Shown: piece by piece, positions 1 to 8,584 of the stretch
Layout: each line of letters starts with the position of its first letter
Position numbering within the stretch: position 1 is the stretch's first letter
Source of the DNA: Rhodanobacteraceae bacterium
GTDB taxonomy: Bacteria > Pseudomonadota > Gammaproteobacteria > Xanthomonadales > SZUA-5
Length of the DNA stretch: 64,000 nt
Direction: 5' to 3'
Assembly (NCBI GenBank): GCA_016717705.1
Contig: JADKFD010000013.1
Location: forward strand, 18,287-82,286
Notes under the pieces: generated by a model
The model's database searches: none
What the model saw: only the letters and a program-made list of their open reading frames with translations
What the model was told of the DNA's origin: nothing
Program-made: the position numbers and the translations under genes

Positions 1-1
1 G

Positions 2-394
2 GACTACAAGGACATCATCAAGCCAGGGCACGTAAACCCGGATCTGATGCGCTATGAACTGCATCGCGTATGGGTGGTTGAAGCCACTTTGAAGCAAGGC
101 TTCCGTCACATCAACAAGCGCCGTACCTTCTACCTGGATGAAGACAGCTGGCAGATTCTGATGGTCGATCATTACGACAGCCAGGAAAAGCTGTGGCGCT
201 TCAGCGAAGCCGCGGTGATCAACTTCTACGATCAGCCGGTGCTGTGGACGACGCTGGAATCGCACTACGACCTGAAGTCCGGGCGCTATATCACCTCGGG
301 CATCGACAACATGGAAACCGTTGTCGACTTCTCGTCCCAGGCTACGCCGGAAAACTTCTCACCGCAGGCCTTGCGTACCCGCGGCGTTCGCTGA
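2..394 (+). CDS. DUF1329 family outer-membrane-associated protein, C-terminal part (5' truncated by window edge)
   Basis: The frame is open from base 2 with no start, so the gene begins upstream; 130 codons and a stop are visible. The segment has the aromatic-rich tail of DUF1329 proteins (KRRTFYLDEDSW, VDHYDSQEKLWRFSE, DLKSGRYITSGIDN). In gammaproteobacteria this family is usually encoded beside DUF1302, YCF48-like and MMPL genes, and the next two genes here are exactly YCF48 and MMPL. It is probably a periplasmic or outer-membrane partner of that exporter. Its biochemical function is not established. Confidence 0.85.
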   Translation, partial: DYKDIIKPGHVNPDLMRYELHRVWVVEATLKQGFRHINKRRTFYLDEDSWQILMVDHYDSQEKLWRFSEAAVINFYDQPVLWTTLESHYDLKSGRYITSGIDNMETVVDFSSQATPENFSPQALRTRGVR

Positions 395-410
395 TCGATA
401 GCTATCGCGG

Positions 411-450
411 CGCCAGCCGGGGACCGTCGTCCCGGCTGGCGTTTGCGTTT
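411..450 (+). terminator. Rho-independent terminator after the DUF1329 gene
   Basis: An 11-bp perfect stem (411-421 with 431-441, CGCCAGCCGGG) has a 9-base loop and is followed by TTTGCGTTT. It lies 17 bases after the stop codon. Confidence 0.75.
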
Positions 451-525
451 CAGGGGGTGCCATCCGCGTTGAAGCGGGTGTGAGGCAGCCCTGTCCATGA
501 ACCTGGCCGATTCGAGGGGAAGCGA

Positions 526-1647
526 ATGAGGCATCGACCCACCGGCGACTGGCACAAAATGCCGATCGCCATCCTTTTTTCCCTGGCTCTGGGCTCTGCC
601 GCAGTTGCGCAGGACGCGGCGCCCGCAGCCGCCGAACCGGGCGCGCTGAGCGCGAGCCAATGGCCCGATCCAGCGACCGCGCCTGCCGAGATCCTCGATA
701 TCGGGCGCATTCAAAGCTCACTCCTGCTCGACGGAGCCAATGCACGGGATCGCGCGGTCATCGTCGGCGACCGCGGACATGTGCTGGTGTCGGAGTCGCG
801 CTCGGAATGGCGTCAGGTGCCGGTTCCCACGCGAACCATGCTGACTTCGGTTACCGCGATCGACAATTCGGTCTGGGCCGTCGGACACGATCAGGTCATC
901 ATCTACAGCGCTGATGGTGGGTTGACCTGGACACTGCAGAACAGCAGCGCTACGGCAGATGGCCCACTGCTCGACGTCCTGTTTCTCGACGCTCAGCGCG
1001 GGTTCGCGATCGGCGCCTACGGACAACTGCTGTCGACCACGGATGCCGGGGCAACCTGGTCGGCGCAGCTGATCAGCGACCGTATCGGCGGCAGCGTGAG
1101 CAAGCCGGCAGCCGATACGACGGCCGATTCCGAATTGCCTGCCGACGAGGATTCGGAGCTTGCCAGCACCGACATCGGTGAAGACGAGGGCGACCCGCAT
1201 CTCAACGCGATTGCGCGCACCAGTACCGGCCTGCTGATTCTCGGCGAGGCGGGTGCCACCTTCCGCTCGACCGACGATGGGGCCACCTGGACACGCGGCA
1301 ATCTTCCCTACGAGGGTTCGATGTTCGGGGCGGTGGCGCTGGATACCAATGCGGTGGTGGTCTTCGGACTGCGCGGCAATGCCTTCGCCACGGACGATCT
1401 GGGCCTGACCTGGCGGCGCCTTGAGACCGGCACTGAAGCCAGTCTGCTCGGCGGCGCGCCGGTGCAAGGTGGGCGGGCAGTGATTGTCGGAGCCAGCGGA
1501 ACGGTGTTGCTGTTGCCAGCGGGCTCGGATCAGTTGCGCGGCTACACATTCGCGGCTGGCGGCGTCATGAGCAGCGTGCTGCCACTCACCGAGACTGAGT
1601 TTCTCACCATCGGCGAGAACGGTCTCGCCCCTTACCAGCCGAATTGA
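526..1647 (+). CDS. YCF48/BNR-repeat periplasmic beta-propeller protein
   Basis: A 373-aa protein with an N-terminal hydrophobic signal (IAILFSLALGSAAVAQ). Repeated propeller motifs of the YCF48/BNR type follow: SADGGLTWT near residue 130, STTDAGATW, RSTDDGATWT and ATDDLGLTWR. Residues about 200-225 form an acidic Asp/Glu-rich insert between blades. The start at 526 follows a purine-rich AGGGGAAG site. The gene lies 14 bases before an MMPL exporter and after DUF1329, a known gene neighbourhood. YCF48 proteins in plastids help assemble photosystem II; here a role as a periplasmic accessory of the RND pump is inferred from context only. Confidence 0.85.
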   Translation: MRHRPTGDWHKMPIAILFSLALGSAAVAQDAAPAAAEPGALSASQWPDPATAPAEILDIGRIQSSLLLDGANARDRAVIVGDRGHVLVSESRSEWRQVPVPTRTMLTSVTAIDNSVWAVGHDQVIIYSADGGLTWTLQNSSATADGPLLDVLFLDAQRGFAIGAYGQLLSTTDAGATWSAQLISDRIGGSVSKPAADTTADSELPADEDSELASTDIGEDEGDPHLNAIARTSTGLLILGEAGATFRSTDDGATWTRGNLPYEGSMFGAVALDTNAVVVFGLRGNAFATDDLGLTWRRLETGTEASLLGGAPVQGGRAVIVGASGTVLLLPAGSDQLRGYTFAAGGVMSSVLPLTETEFLTIGENGLAPYQPN

Positions 1648-1661
1648 GCGGGAGTTAGACC

Positions 1662-4175
1662 ATGGCAGGTTTTGGATCGGGCGCGGATCATCCCGGCTAT
1701 CCGACGCTGGAACGCATCATTTTCGGCAATCGCGGTGTGGTCTTGGCGATATTTGCGCTGATCACTCTCGGCTTTCTGATGGCGGCCAGTCAGTTGCGTA
1801 TCGACGCCGGCTTTCGCAAGCAATTGCCGCTCCAGCATGAGTACATGCAGACCTTTGTCGACTACGAGGCCGAATTCGGCGGCGCCAATCGGGTTTTCGT
1901 GGCGCTGATCGACAAGAGCGGCAACATGTTCAACAAGGAGTTCTTCACGGCGCTGGAAGCAGCGACGGAAGGCGTCAAGGCGATCACCGAGGTCGACCCT
2001 GCGCGCGTGCGCTCCGTGTTCACTCCGAATACGCGCTTCGTCGAGATCGTCGAGGGCGGTTTTGCCGGTGGCAACGTCATTCCCGCGGACTTTTCGACAA
2101 CGGTGGAGGGCTTCGATCCGAAACCTGAAGAATTCGAGATCATCCGCACCAATATCGTCAAGGCCAATATCGTCGGACGTCTGGTGGCCAAGGACTTTTC
2201 GGGTGCCATGGTCCAAGCCGAACTGATCCCGGAGACGGCCGCGCCGGGTGGCAAACTCGACTATCAGGCTATCGGCAACAAGCTCGAGGCCATCCGTACC
2301 GAGCTCGAGAAGGGCAACGTCACGGTCCACATCATCGGCTTCACCAAGGTGGTCGACGATATCGCCGACGGCGCGCGCTCGGTGGTCTACTTCTTCCTGG
2401 CGACGATCCTGTTCACCTGGTTGCTGCTGTTCATCTATTCGACGTCGTTCAAACTGGCGTCGCTGACGGTCCTTGCCGCCTTCATCGCCGTCATCTGGAT
2501 GCTGGGGGCTTTGCGCCTGATGGGTTTTGGCATCGACCCGATGAACATGTTGACGCCCTTCCTGATCTTTGCGATCGCGGTCAGTCACGGCGAACAGATG
2601 ATCAATCGCTATCGCGGCGAGATCTTCTTCGGTGGGCTGGAAGAAGGCACTCCCGAAGAGCTGCAGCATCGCAAGGGCGTCTCCCCCGAGGAAGCCGCAC
2701 AGCGCGCTTTCCGGCGCTTGCTGATTCCCGGCTCGGTCGCCTTGGCTGCGGGTTGCATCGGTTTCGGCACGATCCTGTTGATCCCGGTCAAGATGATCTT
2801 CGAGCTGGCGGTGACCGCTACCGTCGGCGTGTTCTTGACCATGTTCACCAACCTCATCCTGCTGCCGATCCTGCTGTCGTACACGCGACTGTCAAATCTT
2901 CCGCGCAAGCGAGCCTATCGCCTGCGGCAGATCACCGCGTTCGATCATATCTGGTCATTTCTGACCCGTTTCAGCCGGCCCGGAACGGCGGCTGTCGTGA
3001 TCATTCTGGGCGCGTCGACCTGGTTCATTGCGCACAAGCACGCTGACAAGATGATGGTGGGCGATGCCGGGGAGGGCGTTGCCGAATTGCGCCCGGAAGC
3101 GCGTTACAACCAGGATGCGCGCCTGATCACGGAGCGTTTCGCATTGTCCACCGACATCATCAACGTCATTGCCGAGGTCGGCCCGTTTGCCTGCACCGAG
3201 AATTTCGCGGCGATGGAAACGATTGATCGCTTCGCCTGGAACATGCAGAACGTCCCCGGCGTGCAACAGGTGATTTCGCTGGCCAACGTCGGCCGCATCG
3301 TGACAGCCGGGTACAACGAAGGCAGTCTGAAATGGCGAATCTTGCCGCGCAATACCGAGGTGATGCGCCAGAGCTTGTCGAGCGTCGAGACCGACTCGGG
3401 CTTGATCGACACGCCGGAGTGTCGGGCGATGCCGATCATCATCTTCACGGAGGATCACAAGGCGGAGACCATCATCCGAGTGGTCGATGCGGTGAAGAAG
3501 TTCCGCAGCGACAACCACGCTTACGACATCAACTTTCGCGTCGAGCGCGCCGCTGCCGAAACCGCGGCCACGGAAAAGGGCGAGGAATTCCGCACCGACC
3601 AGGTCAATCTGCGACTCGCAACCGGTAGCGTCGGTGTCGCAGCGGCGATCAACGAGACCGTCAGTGCGCTCGAACAGCCGATGCTCTACCTGCTGTACGC
3701 GGCGGTGTTCCTGATGTGCATCCTGAGCTTCAAGAATCCGCTCGCGGCCGCCTGCATCGTGTTGCCGCTGGTACTGGTGACGGCATTGGGCGAAGCGTTG
3801 ATGGTCGAGTTGTCGATCGGCCTGAAGGTCAACACCTTGACCGTGGTGGCGCTGGGCGTCGGCATCGGCGTCGACTACGCGATCTACATCTTTGCCCGGA
3901 TGCGCGAACTCATGCAGCAGGGCAAGGGGCTCAGTCAGTCCTACTTCGAGGCGCTGAAGACCACCGGCATCGCCATTTTCTATACCGCGCTGACGCTGGC
4001 GGTGGGTGTGGCCACGTGGATCTTCTCAGAGCTGAAGTTCCAGGCCGACATGGGGCTGATGTTGACCTTCATGTTCGTCGTCAACATGGTCGCCGCAATT
4101 GTCTTCCTGCCGGCCCTTTGCCGCTGGATGCTGCGTCCCTTCGAGAAGTCGGACTGGGTGCCGCCCAAGTCCTGA
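1662..4175 (+). CDS. RND/MMPL family inner-membrane exporter
   Basis: An 837-aa protein with the duplicated RND layout. TM1 is near residues 28-48, followed by a large periplasmic loop. A TM block lies around residues 240-410 (VVYFFLATILFTWLLLFIYS). A second periplasmic loop follows, and a second TM block ends the protein (LYLLYAAVFLMCILSF, VVALGVGIGVDYAIYIFARM). The DYAIY signature in the second block is typical of MMPL pumps. A GGGAG site precedes the ATG. It probably exports a hydrophobic or lipid-like substrate, powered by the proton gradient. The substrate cannot be read from sequence. Co-transcription with the YCF48 gene is likely (14-base gap). Confidence 0.9.
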   Translation: MAGFGSGADHPGYPTLERIIFGNRGVVLAIFALITLGFLMAASQLRIDAGFRKQLPLQHEYMQTFVDYEAEFGGANRVFVALIDKSGNMFNKEFFTALEAATEGVKAITEVDPARVRSVFTPNTRFVEIVEGGFAGGNVIPADFSTTVEGFDPKPEEFEIIRTNIVKANIVGRLVAKDFSGAMVQAELIPETAAPGGKLDYQAIGNKLEAIRTELEKGNVTVHIIGFTKVVDDIADGARSVVYFFLATILFTWLLLFIYSTSFKLASLTVLAAFIAVIWMLGALRLMGFGIDPMNMLTPFLIFAIAVSHGEQMINRYRGEIFFGGLEEGTPEELQHRKGVSPEEAAQRAFRRLLIPGSVALAAGCIGFGTILLIPVKMIFELAVTATVGVFLTMFTNLILLPILLSYTRLSNLPRKRAYRLRQITAFDHIWSFLTRFSRPGTAAVVIILGASTWFIAHKHADKMMVGDAGEGVAELRPEARYNQDARLITERFALSTDIINVIAEVGPFACTENFAAMETIDRFAWNMQNVPGVQQVISLANVGRIVTAGYNEGSLKWRILPRNTEVMRQSLSSVETDSGLIDTPECRAMPIIIFTEDHKAETIIRVVDAVKKFRSDNHAYDINFRVERAAAETAATEKGEEFRTDQVNLRLATGSVGVAAAINETVSALEQPMLYLLYAAVFLMCILSFKNPLAAACIVLPLVLVTALGEALMVELSIGLKVNTLTVVALGVGIGVDYAIYIFARMRELMQQGKGLSQSYFEALKTTGIAIFYTALTLAVGVATWIFSELKFQADMGLMLTFMFVVNMVAAIVFLPALCRWMLRPFEKSDWVPPKS

Positions 4176-4184
4176 AAGCCGCGC

Positions 4185-4211
4185 GGCTCCCGCCCGTTTC
4201 GGGCGGGAGCC
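4185..4211 (+). terminator. Hairpin after the MMPL gene, possible terminator
   Basis: GGCTCCCGCCCG pairs with CGGGCGGGAGCC around a 3-base TTT loop, 10 bases after the MMPL stop. No T-run follows, so termination strength is uncertain. Confidence 0.5.
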
Positions 4212-4397
4212 CAAGCAGAACCTGACCGGGGGCGTCGCAGATGCGGCGCCCTTTGCGTTTGCATCGCTGCGCTGAAGTTGTCTGCCCGGGCCCGTTGGGT
4301 GTGCCCCGGTCGTCGCTGACGCTGCGCTGGTTCGCGCAGCGAACCCCTGGATGCAGGTCAGGTTGGCCGCGTAGCGGCCCACGCGACAGTGCCCAGA

Positions 4398-4662
4398 GTC
4401 ACGTAGTCTGCTGCGCAGACAACGTGACCTACTTTCAGATACTTACGGTATGTTCGGTGAGAGTCCCGGTCGCCCCTGTCGGTGCGCTTATTCGCGCATC
4501 GAACCGCGCGACGTAGGTCACGTTGCCCGCGTTGCGGGCTACGTGACAGGCACTTCGATGTCACGTAGGCCTGCGGCCAACGTGACCTACTTTCAATGGG
4601 TTACGTGATGTTCGGTGAGAGTCCCGGTCGCCCCGGTCGGTGCGCTTATTCGCGCATCGAAC
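4398..4662. repeat. Two tandem REP-family-1 units in a 616-base gene-free stretch
   Basis: Two units start at 4398 and 4560 (162 bases apart). Each has a palindrome closing on CACGTAG/ACGTGACCTAC, then CTTTCA, then ATGTTCGGTGAGAGTCCCGGT, then a mini-hairpin GCGCTTATTCGCGCATCGA. A further palindrome (GTAGGTCACGTT...ACGTGAC) lies between them at about 4510-4550. The same modules recur near 38.9, 42.4, 46.0 and 53.2 kb. I see no gene in 4176-4791. Confidence 0.85.
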
Positions 4663-4663
4663 C

Positions 4664-4717
4664 TGTGGGAGCGGATTCATTCCGCGAAAGCTCTCGCGGA
4701 GTAAATCCGCTCCCACA
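4664..4717. repeat. GTGGGAGCGGATT-type REP hairpin
   Basis: TGTGGGAGCGGATT at 4664-4677 pairs with AATCCGCTCCCACA at 4704-4717, and an inner TCCGCGA/TCGCGGA stem sits between them. This is the GTGGGAGC variant of REP palindromes. It abuts the second family-1 unit, giving a mosaic block. Confidence 0.8.
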
Positions 4718-4791
4718 TAAGAATCAGATACTTACGGCATGTTCGGTGAGAGCGAAAGGCTTCGCACGGGGCGCTGACCCACCAAGTCGGT

Positions 4792-5256
4792 TCACTGTTC
4801 CGAGCGACCGAAGATCGGGACCAGAGCCCACAGCTTGGAAAACGAGAAGCTCGAAGCGACCTTGCGCACCGAGCGTTGCGCCGGATCGACCACTTCCGGC
4901 TCCGCGACCGGTGTTCCCCGCACGGCTTCGCGACCGCCGAAGCCATCCTTGCCCAATCGCGCGGATTCCAGGGCCAGCCGATCCCAGCGCAGGAAGTGGG
5001 ATTCGGGAACCAGGATCCACTCCATGCTCGGCATGTTGCGCCCGAGCGGGTCCCAGTAACGTGCGCCGGGCAGGGCGGTGGCCTGCAGGCGCACGCGACC
5101 GCGCAGGCGGAAAGCGACGCCCTCGAAACAATAAACAATGAACGCGTGTCCCTTGATCAACGCGCAGGGCTTGCCGTAGAGGTAGCCCACGGAGGCCTCA
5201 TGCGTGCGAACCAGGTAGTCGCAGATCGTGTCGTAGCGCGTGCGCGCGTTTGCCAT
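4792..5256 (-). CDS. TfoX-N/YjbR-like small protein
   Basis: A 154-aa cytosolic protein. I place the start at 5256 (MANARTRYD) because GGGGAGG stands 6 bases upstream; an in-frame extension to 5319 has no such support. The core 'YLYGKPCALIKGHAFIVY ... ALPGARYWDPLG ... MEWILVPE' resembles the fold seen in TfoX/Sxy N-terminal and YjbR-like proteins, in which a G-K-P-C strand is followed by a 'P-x-x-x-x-W-D-P' motif. No catalytic residues are evident. The C-terminal 55 residues look specific to this protein. It lies opposite the downstream pxp operon, with its 5' end 107 bases from pxpB. Function unknown. Confidence 0.65.
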   Translation of the reverse strand: MANARTRYDTICDYLVRTHEASVGYLYGKPCALIKGHAFIVYCFEGVAFRLRGRVRLQATALPGARYWDPLGRNMPSMEWILVPESHFLRWDRLALESARLGKDGFGGREAVRGTPVAEPEVVDPAQRSVRKVASSFSFSKLWALVPIFGRSEQ

Positions 5257-5362
5257 AGGTACCTCCCCAAGTCCGGATCGTAACGCAAAGGGACAAAGAA
5301 TTTGAGGGTACGACGCCAATATCAGTGCCGGACTTCGCCCGCACGGTGGAATACTCCGGCGT

Positions 5363-6025
5363 ATGGACTACGAATGCTGGCTATTGGGCGACTCTGCGCT
5401 GCTGCTGCGGTTTGGCGGTGCAGATGTGCGCAGCGCGAATGCCAAGGTCCACAGCGCGGCAGCGTCGCTGGCTGCGGCGCGGCTCACCGGGGTCCTCGCC
5501 ATTGCCCCGAGTTATGCCGCGTTGGCGCTGACGCTGGACCTGGTGGCAGTTGACCGTGCCGGCGGCGTGGATTTGTTGCAGCTGCGGATTTCCGAAGTAC
5601 TTGCTGTGAGCGCCTGCGCGCAGGCGCCGGCCGGTCGCGAAGTCGTGATCCCGACGCATTACGGTGGTGCCGACGGGCCGGACCTGGACGCGGTTGCACG
5701 GCGCGTCGGGCTCAGCAGCGCCGAAGTCGTCGCGTTGCACAGCGCTGCGAGTTACCAGGTGGCGATGATCGGATTCCAGCCGGGCTTTCCCTACTTGCTG
5801 GGTTTGCCGGAGCAACTGCAATTGCCGAGGCGTGACAGCGTGCGCGCGCAGGTGGCTGCGGGGTCGGTGGCGATCGCCGGGGCGCAGGCGGGGATTTATC
5901 CGAGTCCTTCCCCCGGAGGTTGGCATCTGCTCGGACGTACAGCGCTGACTCTGTTCGATCCGGGCGCAGCTGCACCGTCGCTGCTGCTGCCCGGCGATCG
6001 GGTGCGTTTCGTGCCGGTACGCTGA
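5363..6025 (+). CDS. pxpB: 5-oxoprolinase subunit PxpB
   Basis: A 220-aa protein of the KipI/allophanate-hydrolase-subunit-1 family (cyclophilin-like). Family hallmarks are LLGDSALLLRFGG at the N-terminus, GFQPGFPYLLGLP around residue 135, LPRRDSVRAQVAAGSVAIAG, and the SPGGWHLLGRT motif near the C-terminus. With PxpA and PxpC it makes the ATP-dependent 5-oxoprolinase, which opens pyroglutamate to glutamate. It is the first gene of a tight operon, with pxpC starting 3 bases after its stop. In Bacillus the homologue KipI also inhibits a sensor kinase, but the pxpBCA order here argues for the enzyme role. Confidence 0.93.
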   Translation: MDYECWLLGDSALLLRFGGADVRSANAKVHSAAASLAAARLTGVLAIAPSYAALALTLDLVAVDRAGGVDLLQLRISEVLAVSACAQAPAGREVVIPTHYGGADGPDLDAVARRVGLSSAEVVALHSAASYQVAMIGFQPGFPYLLGLPEQLQLPRRDSVRAQVAAGSVAIAGAQAGIYPSPSPGGWHLLGRTALTLFDPGAAAPSLLLPGDRVRFVPVR

Positions 6026-6028
6026 CGC

Positions 6029-7015
6029 GTGATCGAGATTTCGCGGATAGCACCGTTGAGCGGCGTCCAGGACGCCGGTCGTGGGCAATGGCGAAGCCTG
6101 GGTGTGCCCCAATCCGGTCCCCTCGACGCATGGTCGCACGCCGTCGCGAACGTGCTGGTGGGCAATCTTCCGGATGCTGCAGCGATCGAAATCGGCAGTG
6201 GACGAACACAACTGAGATTCACCGAAGCGGCGCTGATCGCCATCACCGGTGCGCGCACGCCGGTGACTGCCGGCAGCGTGTCCTTGCCGCTGTGGCGGCC
6301 CTTCGCGGTGGCAGCCGGCAGTGTGCTGGCGATCGATCCGCCCCTGCTTGGCGCGCGCAGCTATCTGGCCGTGGCGGGTGGACTGACCAGCGAACAGGTC
6401 CTCGGCAGCCGCAGCGCACAGATGCGCGGCGACGGCTTTCCGGGCCTTCTGCGTCGCGGCGATTGCCTTCCGTTCATGCCATCGGCGATCGAGAAATGGC
6501 CCGTGCTGGCGCCTGGAACGCGCGGGTCGGCGCCGCGGATAGCGCCCTGGTGGGCCGATGGCGAACCCTTGCTGGACCTGGAGGCGCATGCGGGTCTGCG
6601 CGTGATCGACGGTAGCGACCTGCACTTGCTCCAGGATCGCCGTGCGCTGTACACCCAGACCTTTGAGTTGACCGCCGGGAGCAACCGGATGGCGGCCGCG
6701 CTGCACGGGGAGCCGCTCAAGATTGCCGCATCCGCTTCACTGACCAGCGAACCCGTGGTGCCGGGGACCGTGCAACTGCCGCCCGATGGCCAGCCGCTGA
6801 TCCTGTTGGCCGAAGCGCAGACGGTAGGCGGCTATGCGCGCATCGCGCACGTGGCCAGCATCGATCTGGCGCGGCTCGCACAGCGGCGACCGGGATCAGT
6901 GATTCGCTTCGAACCGATCAGCATTGCCGCGGCCCAGCGGCTCTGGCTGTGGCGGCGCGAGCGCCTGATGCGGCTGCGGATAGCCGCGCTGGCGCGCTTG
7001 CAGGGCAAGCGGTGA
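6029..7015 (+). CDS. pxpC: 5-oxoprolinase subunit PxpC (biotin-dependent carboxyltransferase-like)
   Basis: A 328-aa protein of the allophanate-hydrolase-subunit-2 family. Typical motifs are VQDAGRGQWRSLGVPQSGPLD at the N-terminus, SYLAVAGGL near residue 110, GSNRMAAALHGEPL, and the C-terminal PDGQPLILLAEAQTVGGYARIA. It forms a complex with PxpB and acts with PxpA. The start is GTG or the closest in-frame codon 3 bases after pxpB, implying translational coupling. The TGA stop at 7013 lies inside the GGTGAGT word array at 7011-7040. Confidence 0.93.
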   Translation: MIEISRIAPLSGVQDAGRGQWRSLGVPQSGPLDAWSHAVANVLVGNLPDAAAIEIGSGRTQLRFTEAALIAITGARTPVTAGSVSLPLWRPFAVAAGSVLAIDPPLLGARSYLAVAGGLTSEQVLGSRSAQMRGDGFPGLLRRGDCLPFMPSAIEKWPVLAPGTRGSAPRIAPWWADGEPLLDLEAHAGLRVIDGSDLHLLQDRRALYTQTFELTAGSNRMAAALHGEPLKIAASASLTSEPVVPGTVQLPPDGQPLILLAEAQTVGGYARIAHVASIDLARLAQRRPGSVIRFEPISIAAAQRLWLWRRERLMRLRIAALARLQGKR

Positions 7016-7040
7016 GTGGTGAGTAGAGAATGGTGAGTAA
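7011..7040. repeat. Single-arm word array (GTGAGTA words)
   Basis: Imperfect repeats of GGTGAGTA (GGTGAGT GGTGAGTAG AGAATGGTGAGTAA) begin at the pxpC stop codon. No complementary arm is visible before pxpA. The reverse-complement word array occurs 24 kb away at 31412-31442. Confidence 0.6.
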
Positions 7041-7157
7041 AACCCGGCGCGGTTGCTGCAGCGACGCAGGCGTCGCGAGCGTTGGGCGACGCAGCGCTCG
7101 CTCTGGACCGCCACCAACCATCGAGGCGATGATCGTTGTCCTGGAGCGGGGTGGCCG

Positions 7158-7913
7158 ATGCGCGATCGCTGTGATCTGAACGCGGACCTGGGCGAGAGCT
7201 TCGGCGCCTGGCGCATGGGCGAGGATCAGGCGCTGTTGGCGCAGATCAGTTCGTGCAATATCGCCTGCGGTTTCCACGCCGGTGATCCACTGACCATGCA
7301 GCAGACGGTGGCGGCCGCGCTGCGCTGCGATGTGGCGATCGGCGCGCATCCCAGCCTGCCGGACCTGGTCGGTTTCGGCCGCCGCGAGATGCGCATCGCC
7401 GCCGATGAATTGCAGGCGCTGACGCTGTACCAATGCGCCGCGCTGAGTGGCTTCGTCCGCGCTGCGGGTGCGCGCATGCAGCACGTCAAACCGCACGGCG
7501 CGCTTTACGGCATGCTGGCGCGTGAGGCACAACTGGCGCGCGCATTTGTCGTCGCCGTGGCCGGTCTGGATCGCACGCTGGCGATTTTTGGCCCGCCCCA
7601 GGGCGCCTTGCGCGACGCCGCGCACGCCGCCGGCCTGCGCTATTGGCGCGAGGGCTTTGCCGATCGCGGGTACCTGCCAGAAGGGACGCTGGTGCCGCGC
7701 GATCGTCCGCATGCCTTGCTGGCGCTGCCGGTTGCACGCGAGCAGGGCCTGAAACTGGCACGAGGCGAGCCGATCTGCGCCAGCGACGGCAGCCCGTTGC
7801 AACTGGAGATCGAAACCCTGTGCCTGCATGGCGATGGCGCCGAGGCCCTGGAACTGGCGCGACAGCTGCGCAGCGACCTCGATCAGGCCGGCATCGCCGT
7901 GCGCGCACCGTGA
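7158..7913 (+). CDS. pxpA: 5-oxoprolinase subunit PxpA (LamB/YcsF family)
   Basis: A 251-aa protein. I start it at 7158 because the conserved LamB/YcsF N-terminus (DLNADLGESFGAW) begins there and GGAGCGGGG precedes it; the longer frame from 7053 encodes only basic, unconserved sequence. Other hallmarks are SCNIACGFHAGDP around residue 35, IGAHPSLPDLVGFGRR, HVKPHGALYG near residue 113, and the C-terminal CLHGDG. It is the hydrolytic subunit of 5-oxoprolinase. It overlaps the next gene by 4 bases (GTGA). Confidence 0.93.
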   Translation: MRDRCDLNADLGESFGAWRMGEDQALLAQISSCNIACGFHAGDPLTMQQTVAAALRCDVAIGAHPSLPDLVGFGRREMRIAADELQALTLYQCAALSGFVRAAGARMQHVKPHGALYGMLAREAQLARAFVVAVAGLDRTLAIFGPPQGALRDAAHAAGLRYWREGFADRGYLPEGTLVPRDRPHALLALPVAREQGLKLARGEPICASDGSPLQLEIETLCLHGDGAEALELARQLRSDLDQAGIAVRAP

Positions 7914-8584
7914 GCGCTGCCACGTGGTGGGCGCTGCTGCCGGTGGCCGTCGTCGTGCTCGGTTTCGCGTTGCGCCAGCACCCGGCGCGCGTCGTGCTGG
8001 TAGCCGCGCTGAGCGCCGGTCTGGTCGGCGGGATGGGCGTGGTCGGCCTGCTGGAAACGCTGGGGAGCGGCTTTCTCAGCGTGCGCTACCTGCTGCTGAT
8101 CGTGCTGGCGCTGCCGGTGATAGCCCAGGTCGAGGCGCATGGTCTGCGCGCGCTGGCCAGGCGCCTGGTCGGCAGTTGGCGCGGTGCGCGTCCGGGGCGC
8201 CTGTTGCTGGGCTATCTGGCCCTGCGCCAGGGCTCGTCGGCGCTCGGCCTGACCAGTCTGGGTGGCCATCCACAGATGGTGCGGCCGCTGGTGGCGCCGA
8301 TGGCGGAGGCCGCGGCGGAACAGGAGCCCGGCGGCGCCGATGCGAGCGAGCGCGAGCGCACGCGCGCGCTGGCGGCAGCCACCGACAATGTCGGACTGTT
8401 CTTTGGCGAGGACCTGTTCCTGGCGTTTGGCGCCGTGCTGCTGATGCAGGCCTTTTTTGCCGAGCGCGGCGTCGAACTGGCGCCGCTGGAAATCGCGTTG
8501 TGGGGCTTGCCAACGGCGCTGCTCGCCTTCCTCATCCATGGCGTAAGACTGCTCTGGCGCGATCGCCAGCGGGGTCGGGCATGA
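7910..8584 (+). CDS. 5-oxoproline transporter, DUF969 family subunit
   Basis: A 224-aa membrane protein with hydrophobic segments at its ends (WWALLPVAVVVLGFAL, LLLIVLALPVIAQ, LFLAFGAVLLMQAFF). The family motif GYLALRQGSSALGLTSLGGHPQMVRPLVAPMAE lies mid-protein, followed by TDNVGLFFGEDLFLAFGA. DUF969 proteins pair with DUF979 proteins as a two-component permease, and in pxp operons the pair is annotated as a 5-oxoproline transporter. The start is GTG at 7910, overlapping the pxpA stop; its own stop overlaps the next ATG (ATGA). The transport role is inferred from family and operon. Confidence 0.88.
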   Translation: MSAATWWALLPVAVVVLGFALRQHPARVVLVAALSAGLVGGMGVVGLLETLGSGFLSVRYLLLIVLALPVIAQVEAHGLRALARRLVGSWRGARPGRLLLGYLALRQGSSALGLTSLGGHPQMVRPLVAPMAEAAAEQEPGGADASERERTRALAAATDNVGLFFGEDLFLAFGAVLLMQAFFAERGVELAPLEIALWGLPTALLAFLIHGVRLLWRDRQRGRA